Numbered from the stretch's first letter, positions 1 to 8,009 are shown. The stretch is 64,000 nt of DNA from Winogradskyella litoriviva (GCF_013249065.1 NZ_JABRWQ010000003.1:310001-374000), one strand, 5' to 3'. Numbers and translations: made by a program. Notes: generated from the letters alone by a model not told the origin.

Positions 1-1
1 A

Positions 2-145
2 AGAGGAAGAGCACAAGACAAGGCTATTTTAAATATGTTAACAGATAAAATTATTTCATCAGAAGATAATTTAAAAGACATTTTAGAAAAAGTAAAAGTA
101 GAAACTGAAGCGATTTTAGAAGACGATAGGATTGCTGGATTGTAA
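2..145 (+). CDS. C-terminal end of an unidentified protein (partial)
   Basis: An open frame enters from the left edge and ends at TAA 143-145, giving 47 residues ending ILEDDRIAGL. The fragment is charged and probably helical, with no diagnostic motif. It lies upstream of the lower kynurenine genes on the same strand, so an earlier enzyme of that pathway is a plausible guess. That guess rests on position only. The first repeat element begins directly at its stop codon. Confidence 0.6.
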   Translation, partial: RGRAQDKAILNMLTDKIISSEDNLKDILEKVKVETEAILEDDRIAGL

Positions 146-268
146 GCCTACCCTAACCCTTCCGAAGGAAGGGAACTGAAAACGGTTTAAAAAAATTAAC
201 AAAACAACAAAACTCTAACTTCGCCCGAGTAAGAGTTCCTTCCCTTTAGGAAGGCTAGGATGGGCTTT
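144..268. repeat. Intercistronic palindromic element, copy 1
   Basis: This element of about 125 bp has inverted termini. The left end starts AAGCCTACCC and the right end finishes GGATGGGCTT. Each arm carries its own hairpin: CCCTTCC-GAA-GGAAGGG at 157-173, and CCTTCC/GGAAGG at 238-254. A further small hairpin (AACTCT/AGAGTT) lies at 211-237. It fills the gap between the partial gene's stop and the ridA start. Copies 2 and 3 below show the same design. Confidence 0.8.
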
Positions 269-274
269 ATTTAT

Positions 275-673
275 ATGAGTGAAGTAACACCAAGAGGAGC
301 CTATCCTCACATTAAACAAGTAGGCGATTTCATTTTCGTATCAGGTACAAGTTCTCGTCGCGCAGACAACAGCATCGCAGGCGTAGATATCATTGACGAG
401 ATGGGAACAAAACGCTTAAATGCCTATACACAAACTCAAGAAGTCTTAAAAAACATAGAAAAAAACTTAGCAAAAGTTGGAGCAAGCCTTAAAGATGTGG
501 TTGACGTTACGTCTTTTCTAGTTAACATGAATGACTTTGCAGATTACAACAAAGCCTACGCAGAATTCTTTGAAAAAGAAACAGGGCCAACAAGAACAAC
601 AGTTGCAGTGCATCAATTACCACATCCGGATTTGGTGGTTGAGATTAAAGTTATGGCTTATAAGAAACAGTAA
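275..673 (+). CDS. RidA-family protein, probable 2-aminomuconate deaminase
   Basis: This is a 132-residue protein of the RidA/YjgF family (usual length about 130). Recognisable features are the FVSGTSS segment near residue 25 and the C-terminal GPTRTT...VVEIKVMAY core, whose arginine corresponds to the active-site Arg of the family. Family members hydrolyse enamines or imines. A RidA-type subgroup in 3-hydroxyanthranilate and 2-nitrobenzoate degradation is the 2-aminomuconate deaminase. Its position beside the aldehyde dehydrogenase, 3-HAO and ACMSD genes supports that specific role, which is an inference. The ATG at 260 lies inside the repeat arm, so the next ATG at 275 is preferred. Confidence 0.85.
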   Translation: MSEVTPRGAYPHIKQVGDFIFVSGTSSRRADNSIAGVDIIDEMGTKRLNAYTQTQEVLKNIEKNLAKVGASLKDVVDVTSFLVNMNDFADYNKAYAEFFEKETGPTRTTVAVHQLPHPDLVVEIKVMAYKKQ

Positions 674-676
674 TTA

Positions 677-1312
677 ATGATTAACCTATTCCGTAAAAAC
701 AGAGTAAAAATGTTTAAGAATAAAAGTCTTTTTAGTTATATTCTTTACGCTATTGGCGAAATTGCATTAATTGTTATTGGTATTTTATTAGCTCTTTATC
801 TTCAAAACAAAAACGAAGAAAAGAAAATCAAAGCCAACGTTATTACCGCTATTAATATGCTGAAAGATGAAATCAGCACTAATAAAAGTATTATAGACAA
901 CATAAAAAATTATCATATAATGGTAAAAGATACACTTCAAAATATGGAAATTCCCAAATCTGAAAAAGAAATTGAAGGTAAATTAGGATTTTGGAGAGGT
1001 ATGCGAACACCGAGACTTCAAAACGCAGCTTTTCAGACAAGTATTCAATCAGGAATTGGCAAAGAATTTAATCCCAAACTTCTAAAAGCTTTAAATGGTT
1101 TGTATACATATCAAGATAGTTATAACCAATTTACGTCTCAATCCACTCAGATTTTTTTTGGTGCAGATTTCAGCGATATTAGGAGCTTTGGCAAAATCAT
1201 GACATCAATACAAATGACTATGAGTGACCTATATTGGTATGAAAAAGAACTAACTGAAACTTATGAATTTAGTTTAAAACAAATTGATTCCATATATCCT
1301 TCAAAAGAATGA
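677..1312 (+). CDS. DUF6090 family membrane protein
   Basis: This 211-residue protein has a basic N-terminus followed by one strong membrane segment at about residues 20-43 (YAIGEIALIVIGILLALYL). A long helical, charged C-terminal region follows. The IGEI-VIGILLAL anchor is the hallmark of the DUF6090 family, which is common and often multicopy in Flavobacteriaceae; its function is unknown. It starts 3 bases after ridA and ends 20 bases before the aldehyde dehydrogenase, so it is probably cotranscribed. No catalytic motif is visible and nothing ties it chemically to kynurenine breakdown. It looks like an insertion into a metabolic operon. Confidence 0.8.
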   Translation: MINLFRKNRVKMFKNKSLFSYILYAIGEIALIVIGILLALYLQNKNEEKKIKANVITAINMLKDEISTNKSIIDNIKNYHIMVKDTLQNMEIPKSEKEIEGKLGFWRGMRTPRLQNAAFQTSIQSGIGKEFNPKLLKALNGLYTYQDSYNQFTSQSTQIFFGADFSDIRSFGKIMTSIQMTMSDLYWYEKELTETYEFSLKQIDSIYPSKE

Positions 1313-1332
1313 TGAATTAAGAAAATACTAAA

Positions 1333-2772
1333 GTGAACATCAAAAACTACATAAACGGAAAATTTCAAAATCCAATTCAAGGGAACTGGATAGATAATTA
1401 TAATCCATCCGATGGAACAGTTTACGGACAAATCCCAAATTCAACTAAAGACGATGTAGACGAGGCTTACAAAAGTGCCAAATCTGCATTTACAAGCTGG
1501 TCGCAAACCACATTAGAAGAACGTAGCAGAATCTTAATTAAAATTTCAGAATTACTAGAAGCTAACTTACAAAGTTTTGCAGAAGCAGAAAGTAAAGACA
1601 ACGGAAAACCCATTTCATTGGCTAAAGCTGTTGATATACCAAGAGCTGCAAGTAACTTTAGATTCTTTGGAAATGCGATTACACAATTTGCAAGTGAAAG
1701 TCATGAATCCGTAGGACAACAAGCCATAAATTACACCTTACGCCAGCCCATTGGTGTTGTGGGCTGTATTTCACCTTGGAACCTTCCACTCTACTTGTTT
1801 ACTTGGAAAATCGCACCAGCTCTAGCAGCAGGAAACTGCGTCGTTGCCAAACCAAGCGAAGTCACACCTATGACAGCATATTTATTAGGCGAAATTTGTA
1901 AAATAGCAGGTTTACCAAATGGTGTATTGAATATTGTTCATGGTGTAGGAACAACTGCAGGACAAGCGATTATTGAACATCCAGATATTAAAGCGATAAG
2001 TTTTACAGGCGGCACGGCAACAGGAGCACATATTGCCAGAGTCGCAGCACCAATGTTCAAAAAACTATCCTTAGAATTAGGCGGAAAAAACCCAAATCTC
2101 ATTTTCGCAGATTGCGATTATGAAGATATGTTAGCAACGACAGTTCGTTCGTCGTTTGCTAATCAAGGCCAAATCTGTTTATGTGGTAGTCGCATTTTTG
2201 TAGAAGCCTCTATTTATGAGAAATTCAAAACAGATTTTGTCGCTAAAGTAAAAGCGTTAAAAGTTGGGCATCCTTCAAACGAAGACACCAATATTGGAGC
2301 ACTGGTATCTAAACCGCATTTAGAAAAAGTAAAAGAATACATCCAAATCGCTAAAAATGAAAATGGAACTGTGTTATGTGGTGGAAATGAAGTTACTGTT
2401 AATGGTTATGAAAACGGTTATTATTTAGAGCCAACGGTTATTGAAGTTCCTAATGACAACTGCAGAGTGAACCAAGAAGAAATTTTTGGACCAGTAGTAA
2501 CCATTATGCCATTCCACACAGAAGACGAGGTTTTAGAAATGGCAAACAAAGTAAAATATGGTTTATCAGCAACCTTATGGACAAACAATCTAAAACGCAC
2601 CATGAAACTAAGTCACCAATTACAAGCAGGAATTGTTTGGGTAAACACTTGGATGATGCGCGATTTAAGAACACCTTTTGGAGGAGTAAAAGCTTCTGGT
2701 GTTGGTAGAGAAGGTGGTTTTGAAGCCTTGCGATTTTTTACGGAAGCTAAAAATGTTTGTATAAAATACTAG
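1333..2772 (+). CDS. Probable 2-aminomuconate-6-semialdehyde dehydrogenase
   Basis: This 479-residue protein belongs to the NAD(P)-dependent aldehyde dehydrogenase superfamily. It shows the SPWNLPL segment, the FTGGTATG nucleotide loop, the general base Glu248 in LELGGKNP and the catalytic Cys282 in GQICLCG. The C-terminal PFGGVKASGVGREGG is typical of hydroxymuconic/aminomuconic semialdehyde dehydrogenases. The reaction would be NAD-dependent oxidation of 2-aminomuconate semialdehyde to 2-aminomuconate. The substrate is assigned from the neighbouring 3-HAO, ACMSD and RidA genes. The start is GTG at 1333, which gives the usual N-terminus. The second repeat element follows its stop directly. 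Confidence 0.88.
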   Translation: MNIKNYINGKFQNPIQGNWIDNYNPSDGTVYGQIPNSTKDDVDEAYKSAKSAFTSWSQTTLEERSRILIKISELLEANLQSFAEAESKDNGKPISLAKAVDIPRAASNFRFFGNAITQFASESHESVGQQAINYTLRQPIGVVGCISPWNLPLYLFTWKIAPALAAGNCVVAKPSEVTPMTAYLLGEICKIAGLPNGVLNIVHGVGTTAGQAIIEHPDIKAISFTGGTATGAHIARVAAPMFKKLSLELGGKNPNLIFADCDYEDMLATTVRSSFANQGQICLCGSRIFVEASIYEKFKTDFVAKVKALKVGHPSNEDTNIGALVSKPHLEKVKEYIQIAKNENGTVLCGGNEVTVNGYENGYYLEPTVIEVPNDNCRVNQEEIFGPVVTIMPFHTEDEVLEMANKVKYGLSATLWTNNLKRTMKLSHQLQAGIVWVNTWMMRDLRTPFGGVKASGVGREGGFEALRFFTEAKNVCIKY

Positions 2773-2898
2773 AAGCCCATCTTCCGTCTTCCCATTAGGG
2801 AAGAAACTAGATTGGAACTCTAAATATAAATTGAATAAATTTTTAAAATATTAACTCTAAACAAAACCCCTTCCCTTTGGGAAGGTTGGGATGGGCTT
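2773..2898. repeat. Intercistronic palindromic element, copy 2
   Basis: This 126-bp element begins AAGCCCATC one base after the aldehyde dehydrogenase stop. It ends GGGATGGGCTT immediately before the ATG at 2899. The left arm has the hairpin CTTCCC-ATTA-GGGAAG (2788-2803). The right arm has CTTCCC-TTT-GGGAAG (2870-2884). About 55 bases of AT-rich spacer lie between the arms. Length, termini and placement match copy 1. Confidence 0.85.
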
Positions 2899-3681
2899 AT
2901 GAACTTACAACTAAACAACAAATACGCACTAGTTTGCGGAAGCACAGCAGGAATAGGAAAAGCAACAGCACTAGCTTTAGCAGCAGAAGGTGTTCAAGTA
3001 ACTCTAATTGCTAGAAACGAAGACAAGTTAAAAGCTACATTAGCCGAGTTACCGCAACAAAGACCACACGATTATATTGTCGCTGATTTTTCAAACCCTA
3101 CGGAATTGAAAGCAAAAGTATCAGACTATGTTTCTAAACATCATGGTTTTCATGTTTTAGTTAACAATACAGGAGGCCCAAAAGGAGGTCCTGTTTTTTC
3201 TGCTGAAGTAGATGAATTTGAATCCGCTTTTACGCAGCATTTAAAATGTAATCATGTATTAGTTCAAACGGTTGTTCCATTCATGAAGGCTGAAGGTTAT
3301 GGTCGTATTATAAACGTTATTTCAACCTCTGTAAAACAACCTTTAGATGGTTTAGGTGTTAGTAACACCATTCGTGGTGCAGTGGCTAACTGGAGTAAAA
3401 CTTTAGCCAATGAATTAGGGCAATTTGGTATTACAGTGAATAACGTTTTACCTGGTGCTACAGGAACGGAACGTTTAGCTGAAATCATAAAAAACAAATC
3501 TGCAAAAACGGGAAATACAGAAGAAGAAGCGGCCAATGCTATGAAAAGTGCTGTACCAGCAAAACGTTTCGCGAAACCAGAAGAGTTAGCTGATGCTATT
3601 ACCTTTTTAGCAAGTGAACGCGCAGGTTATATTAACGGAATTAATCTTCCTGTTGATGGAGGGAGAACTAAGAGTCTTTAA
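2899..3681 (+). CDS. SDR-family oxidoreductase with an atypical active site
   Basis: This 260-residue short-chain dehydrogenase/reductase has a Rossmann fold, with the cofactor loop GSTAGIG at about residues 14-20 and the NNTGGP segment near residue 89. The C-terminus (YINGINLPVDGG) is typical of FabG-like members. Where classical SDRs have Tyr-x-x-x-Lys, this protein reads Ser155-Asn-Thr-Ile-Arg159, so both canonical catalytic residues are absent. I recall similar SNTIR sequences in other SDRs, so this is probably a subgroup and not a dead gene. Its place in the operon suggests a step around aminomuconate or its products, but no substrate can be assigned. The ATG follows the right repeat arm directly. 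Confidence 0.85.
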   Translation: MNLQLNNKYALVCGSTAGIGKATALALAAEGVQVTLIARNEDKLKATLAELPQQRPHDYIVADFSNPTELKAKVSDYVSKHHGFHVLVNNTGGPKGGPVFSAEVDEFESAFTQHLKCNHVLVQTVVPFMKAEGYGRIINVISTSVKQPLDGLGVSNTIRGAVANWSKTLANELGQFGITVNNVLPGATGTERLAEIIKNKSAKTGNTEEEAANAMKSAVPAKRFAKPEELADAITFLASERAGYINGINLPVDGGRTKSL

Positions 3682-3684
3682 AAG

Positions 3685-3822
3685 AAGCCCATCCTAACCT
3701 TCCCAAAGGGAAGGGACAATTGCGCAAAAAATGTACTATATTTATATAAATAAATTTTCTAATTGAACTCAAATTCCCGCATTGAGTTTTTCCCCTTTGG
3801 GGAAATTAAAAGGGGTCTTTTT
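3685..3822. repeat. Intercistronic palindromic element, copy 3 (composite)
   Basis: The left arm at 3685-3715 is, reverse-complemented, 30/31 identical to the right arm of copy 2. It starts 4 bases after the SDR stop. The right half (about 3787-3822) has a related but different hairpin, TTTCCCC-TTT-GGGGAAA (3789-3805), followed by a GGGGTC run. It ends directly before the ATG at 3823. The two ends therefore come from two different repeat types. Confidence 0.75.
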
Positions 3823-4359
3823 ATGAGCAAGATATATCCTCCAATAAATTTTAAAGAATGGATTGAAGACAACCGTCATTTATTAAAACCACCTGTAGGT
3901 AACAAAGTGGTTTGGAAAGATGGCGATTTTATTGTTATGGTTGTTGGTGGCCCTAACAGCAGAAAGGACTACCATTATAATGAAACACCAGAGTTTTTCT
4001 ATCAAGTGGAAGGTGACATAATATTAAAGGTTATTGACGAAGGTGTACCTAAAGATATTCATATTAAGGAAGGTGATATTTTTCTATTACCACCAAAAGT
4101 GCCTCACTCACCTCAACGTGGTGCGAATACCGTCGGTTTAGTAATAGAATACCCAAGAGACGAAGGTGTACAAGATGCGTTATTATGGTATTGTGAAAAT
4201 TGTACAACAAAACTTTATGAGGAAGATTTTACTTTAGATAATATTGAAACCGATATGCCTGCAATTTTCGATAAATATTATGGAGATAAAAACAAACGTA
4301 GCTGTCCAAATTGTGGCGAAATTATGGAACCACCAAAGAAAGTACAAATAGAAGACTAG
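3823..4359 (+). CDS. nbaC: 3-hydroxyanthranilate 3,4-dioxygenase
   Basis: This 178-residue cupin-fold enzyme would open the ring of 3-hydroxyanthranilate with O2 to give 2-amino-3-carboxymuconate semialdehyde. The Fe(II) ligands His51, Glu57 and His95 and the substrate-binding Arg99 fall at the same numbers as in characterised bacterial 3-HAO. The second, rubredoxin-like metal site is present as Cys124/Cys127 and Cys161/Cys164. The frame is open upstream to 3763, but that extension is repeat sequence. The ATG at 3823 gives the MSKIYPP start expected for the family. ACMSD, which acts on its unstable product, follows 61 bases downstream. Confidence 0.95.
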   Translation: MSKIYPPINFKEWIEDNRHLLKPPVGNKVVWKDGDFIVMVVGGPNSRKDYHYNETPEFFYQVEGDIILKVIDEGVPKDIHIKEGDIFLLPPKVPHSPQRGANTVGLVIEYPRDEGVQDALLWYCENCTTKLYEEDFTLDNIETDMPAIFDKYYGDKNKRSCPNCGEIMEPPKKVQIED

Positions 4360-4420
4360 TTATTAAATTTCAATTCAAAACTCTAAAAGGCGTTGCCTAA
4401 TTCAGCACATCACAATACTC

Positions 4421-5506
4421 ATGACAAAACGTAAATTAAGAATAAACGGTCACTCACACTTGCTTCCCTATCCTGAAGAAATACCACAATTTATGAAAGA
4501 CAAAGGCATCTTTTGGGTAGATAAAGACCGTAAATTTATGCTTCAAAAAGATTGGAATCGTCCTATAACAGATTCTAGTTTTTTCTTAGATGAAAAATTA
4601 GAATGGATGGAGCGAAACAAACTAGACCATGCAGTTGTTTTAAATTTATCTCAACTTTATGGTAACGGTTTAAGGGTTGAAGAAATGAAGCAAGCTTTAC
4701 GTTTTCAGAATGATTTTAATGCTAAAGTTCAGCATAATCATCCTAGTAAATTTACATGTGGTTTTGTTGTTCATCCTGGCTTTGTAAGAAGTGCTTGTTG
4801 GGAAATAGAACGCTGTGTAGAAGTACTAGGCATGCAACTTTTGTGCTTACCTACGCATTACATGGATTCTATTGGGACTTGGCGATGTATTTTTGATGAA
4901 GAAAACGAACCAATTTTTGAAATGGCCAACAAGTATAATTTGGCCGTTGAAATTCATCCATACGATGGCGAGAAGTTTATAAAATTAGAAAACACATCTT
5001 GGCGTTTTCACTTAATTTGGATGCTCGCGCAATGTGGCGATGCGTACCACTTCTTAACTCTAAATGGTTACCAAGACAAATATCCTAACATGAGAACTTG
5101 TTTTGCTCATGGTGGACAATTAGCACAAATTAATTTAGGCAGACGCATCCAAGGTTTCGATGGACGACCAGATTTATTTGAAGGCAAAAGTCATCCAAGA
5201 AAAGCGGTTGGTCATAAAAATATTTTCTTCGACACTTTAGTACATGATACTGGTGGATTAGAATTATTGATTAGAAATCAAGGTTCTAAACAAGTTATAA
5301 TGGGACTTGATGACCCTTATCCTTTAGGTGAAATGGAAAGTGAAAAACAATCGTCTTATCCAGGAAAAATCATTGATTTAGCTATAGATAGAAAAATTAT
5401 TACAGAAGCAGAAGGTGATGCTATTTGGGAGGACAATGTAATACAATGGTTGTGTGGTGATGATGAAGACGCTAAGCAAAAATTAATCACTAGAATAACA
5501 ACATAG
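4421..5506 (+). CDS. 2-amino-3-carboxymuconate-6-semialdehyde decarboxylase (ACMSD)
   Basis: This is a 361-residue amidohydrolase-superfamily enzyme. Zn ligands can be placed at His11 and His13 (the GHSH motif), His179 and Asp297, with the catalytic-region His230 in FAHGG. These sit 2-3 positions from the residues described in Pseudomonas ACMSD. The enzyme decarboxylates the 3-HAO product before it cyclises to quinolinate, directing carbon to aminomuconate semialdehyde and catabolism instead of NAD synthesis. It is the last gene of the cluster visible here. It is slightly longer than the roughly 335-residue relatives. Confidence 0.92.
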   Translation: MTKRKLRINGHSHLLPYPEEIPQFMKDKGIFWVDKDRKFMLQKDWNRPITDSSFFLDEKLEWMERNKLDHAVVLNLSQLYGNGLRVEEMKQALRFQNDFNAKVQHNHPSKFTCGFVVHPGFVRSACWEIERCVEVLGMQLLCLPTHYMDSIGTWRCIFDEENEPIFEMANKYNLAVEIHPYDGEKFIKLENTSWRFHLIWMLAQCGDAYHFLTLNGYQDKYPNMRTCFAHGGQLAQINLGRRIQGFDGRPDLFEGKSHPRKAVGHKNIFFDTLVHDTGGLELLIRNQGSKQVIMGLDDPYPLGEMESEKQSSYPGKIIDLAIDRKIITEAEGDAIWEDNVIQWLCGDDEDAKQKLITRITT

Positions 5507-5560
5507 CTTTGAAATTCAATTTTTATTTCTATATTTAAACTCTAACCAACTAAATAAATT

Positions 5561-5788
5561 ATGAAAAAAATTGGAGGATACATGGCTTTTTTTGGCCTAT
5601 TTGCTATTGTTTTAAATTTCTTTGATAGAGTACCAACTATATTAATGTGGATTTATTCTTGGGGAGACACAGCTGCTTGGGCAATTAAAATCGGACTTAT
5701 TGTTGTAGGTGCAGTTCTGTTCTTTATGGGAAAACCAGAAGTTGAAGAAACTGAACTCGAATTACCAAAAGAAGAGTCCGCTGAATAA
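5561..5788 (+). CDS. Small two-helix membrane protein
   Basis: This 75-residue protein has two hydrophobic segments at about residues 5-21 and 42-59. A short linker containing Trp30 and Trp34 joins them, and the tail is very acidic (VEETELELPKEES). It starts 54 bases after ACMSD on the same strand. I do not recognise a named family. The clear topology and a clean ATG make it a probable real gene. Function unknown. Confidence 0.7.
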   Translation: MKKIGGYMAFFGLFAIVLNFFDRVPTILMWIYSWGDTAAWAIKIGLIVVGAVLFFMGKPEVEETELELPKEESAE

Positions 5789-5819
5789 TATATATTCATT
5801 TCTTTAAATATTTACCGAT

Positions 5820-6461
5820 ATGTATTTCTTACCAGAAAAACTAGACAACTATGTTGTTGCACATTCTGAACAAGAGCCTGATTTATTAAAACAACTCACT
5901 AGAGAAACATATCAGAAGGTTTTACAACCAATTATGCTCAGTGGACCATATCAAGGTCGTGTGTTGAGTATGATTTCTAAATTAATACGACCGCAATCTA
6001 TTTTAGAATTAGGCACGTTTACGGGCTACTCTACATTGTGTTTAGCAGAAGGCTTAGTTAGTGATGGCGAATTACATACTATTGATATTAATGAAGAATT
6101 GGTTGACTTTCAACGTAAATATTTTGACAAATCTAATTATGGTAAACAAATCATTCAGCATACAGGAAGTGCCTTAGATATTATTCCACAATTAAATAAA
6201 ACATTCGATTTAGTTTTTATAGACGCAGATAAACCTAACTACTCTAATTATTTTCATTTAATAATTGATAAGTTAAATTCTGGAGGCATAATTCTTTCAG
6301 ATAATGTTTTATGGCACGGAAAAGTTGTGGAACCCTTAGACGAAAAAGATAAATCTACTAAAGCTGTTTTAGATTACAATTCCCTTTTAAAAGAAGACGA
6401 ACGTATTGAAACCGTCCTATTACCTATAAGAGATGGGTTAACTATTAGCAGAAAAAAATAA
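5820..6461 (+). CDS. Class I SAM-dependent O-methyltransferase
   Basis: This 213-residue protein resembles the caffeoyl-CoA O-methyltransferase-type family. It has the SAM-binding motif ILELGTFTGYST near residue 60 and the acidic LHTIDIN strand. The metal/substrate segment FIDADKPNY lies near residue 138 and LSDNVLWHG near 160. Bacterial members are cation-dependent catechol or small-molecule O-methyltransferases; the substrate here is unknown. It is followed by a strong terminator shared with the convergent S8 protease gene. Confidence 0.88.
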   Translation: MYFLPEKLDNYVVAHSEQEPDLLKQLTRETYQKVLQPIMLSGPYQGRVLSMISKLIRPQSILELGTFTGYSTLCLAEGLVSDGELHTIDINEELVDFQRKYFDKSNYGKQIIQHTGSALDIIPQLNKTFDLVFIDADKPNYSNYFHLIIDKLNSGGIILSDNVLWHGKVVEPLDEKDKSTKAVLDYNSLLKEDERIETVLLPIRDGLTISRKK

Positions 6462-6495
6462 AAAAACCTCTTCAAACTTTTGAAGAGGTTTTTTA
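6461..6495. terminator. Bidirectional rho-independent terminator
   Basis: A perfect 11-bp stem AACCTCTTCAA/TTGAAGAGGTT with a four-base loop is flanked by A-runs on the left and T-runs on the right. It can end transcription from both convergent genes. Confidence 0.9.
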
Positions 6496-6512
6496 TTGAT
6501 TGATATATAAAT

Positions 6513-8009
6513 TTACTGAACTGCCTGCAAGGCATCAATATTTCCATAACCAAAACTACTACTCTTATAAGGGTATAAATCAGCCGATTGTTTTAATCTA
6601 TTAAGTACTTGAGTTCTACTCCAACTTGGATACCTAGACCAAACTAAAGCTGCTATACCTGCTGTAGTGGCAGTTGCAGCTGAAGAACCACCAGTGTAAC
6701 GTCGTTGCCCATTATAAAAATTTAATACAGGAGGCGCTTTACTTGTATTGTTATCTCCTTCCATTATTATTGTAAAATCTATTTTACTTCCGCTATGGCA
6801 AGTTTCGCAACGTTCGTAGTTGCTGCCATCGTTAACTCCCGTTACAGCCACAGTTTCGCTCATCGTTGCCGGAAAAATTACACCAAAGCCATTTGTAAAA
6901 CTTGTTGACGTTCCGCCAGCTGCAAAAATCAATTTTCCTTTTGCGTAAGCATATTTTACGGCATCTTTTATATTTCCAATAGACCAAACATAACCTATTG
7001 ACATAGAAATAATCTTTACATCACTTCTGTTACCTAATTGTGTTAAAGCTTTAGAAACACCCTTTCTTTCGTGATAATCATTTAATAACACATCTTCTGT
7101 TGCTCTATAAGCTACTAAATTTGCATTATAAGCTACTCCAACAGGCATTGCATCATTATTTCTAGGTGCTGCCATTGTAGAACCCATTGCTGTGCCATGA
7201 CCACACTTATCATCTGGTCCATCATAATTGTTAGACCACCACCAATTAGAATCTATAAATGTTCCATATTTTTGAACAAAACGACCAGAAGAGTAACCAT
7301 CATTTATACCTGAAGAAGTTAAAAGTGATTGATATTTTGAAACACCAGTATCAATTAATCCGATAGTAATACCTGAACCTGTAGATAAATTCCATGCTTG
7401 CTGAATATTATGTTCATCAAAATGCCATGACACTTGTGCATTATTTGGCGAAATAGTAGAATAATGTGTAGGATTAATATAATCCGCAGATTTATCGCAT
7501 CCTGAGCTAGATTTTTGCTCAGATCCATCTGCATACAGATTATAACCATTAGGTTCTAAATACCTTACAAATTCACTTTTCTTAAGGGCTATTATAGTTT
7601 CTAGCTTTGTTACTTCTGCGTCAAAAACAGTTAAAATGGCATCTTCTGTAGACCTAAACTTTTCTTTTTCAACGCCTTCTATAGACATTATAGTTGTCAT
7701 TAAACTATTTTTCTTCTGTATTAATTCTGGATCTCTCTCTTCACTGAAACTCTGTCCTTCATTACCATAACCAACAGTTAAAACATATTGTCCATGGGTT
7801 AATGCGCTCCATAAGAAGTGTGCATCTTCTTTATTCCAATCAAAATCGCCTGTTGTTTTTATACTTTTACTAATACGATTATTAATTTCATCAGCCGTTA
7901 AAGGGTTTTCTGGAAATTGAAGAGATTCTGATTCGATAATAGCATCATTAGAACATGACACCAAGGTAATAACTAAAAATAGCACTACTAATTTGTACAT
8001 TTTTTTCAT
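6513..8009 (-). CDS. Subtilisin-like (S8) serine protease lipoprotein
   Basis: This 498-residue exported protease has an N-terminal signal ending in the lipobox LVSC (Cys19-20 region), so it should be membrane-anchored. A propeptide-like region fills about residues 25-190. The catalytic triad is Asp220 (GLIDTGVS), His271 (CGHGTAMGS) and Ser443 (GGSSAATA). The usual Pro after the serine motif (GTSMATP) is absent, giving GSSAATA. It may degrade or process extracytoplasmic proteins. No T9SS tail is visible. It converges on the methyltransferase gene and shares the terminator. Confidence 0.88.
   Translation of the reverse strand: MKKMYKLVVLFLVITLVSCSNDAIIESESLQFPENPLTADEINNRISKSIKTTGDFDWNKEDAHFLWSALTHGQYVLTVGYGNEGQSFSEERDPELIQKKNSLMTTIMSIEGVEKEKFRSTEDAILTVFDAEVTKLETIIALKKSEFVRYLEPNGYNLYADGSEQKSSSGCDKSADYINPTHYSTISPNNAQVSWHFDEHNIQQAWNLSTGSGITIGLIDTGVSKYQSLLTSSGINDGYSSGRFVQKYGTFIDSNWWWSNNYDGPDDKCGHGTAMGSTMAAPRNNDAMPVGVAYNANLVAYRATEDVLLNDYHERKGVSKALTQLGNRSDVKIISMSIGYVWSIGNIKDAVKYAYAKGKLIFAAGGTSTSFTNGFGVIFPATMSETVAVTGVNDGSNYERCETCHSGSKIDFTIIMEGDNNTSKAPPVLNFYNGQRRYTGGSSAATATTAGIAALVWSRYPSWSRTQVLNRLKQSADLYPYKSSSFGYGNIDALQAVQ

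Noticed and set aside
144..3822. Repeated palindromes as a possible CRISPR array
   Set aside because: The copies are about 1-2.5 kb apart with genes between them and form inverted pairs, unlike regularly spaced direct repeats.
4388..4398. AGGC-GTT-GCCT small palindrome before ACMSD
   Set aside because: Only 4 bp of stem and no related copies or T-run; likely chance.
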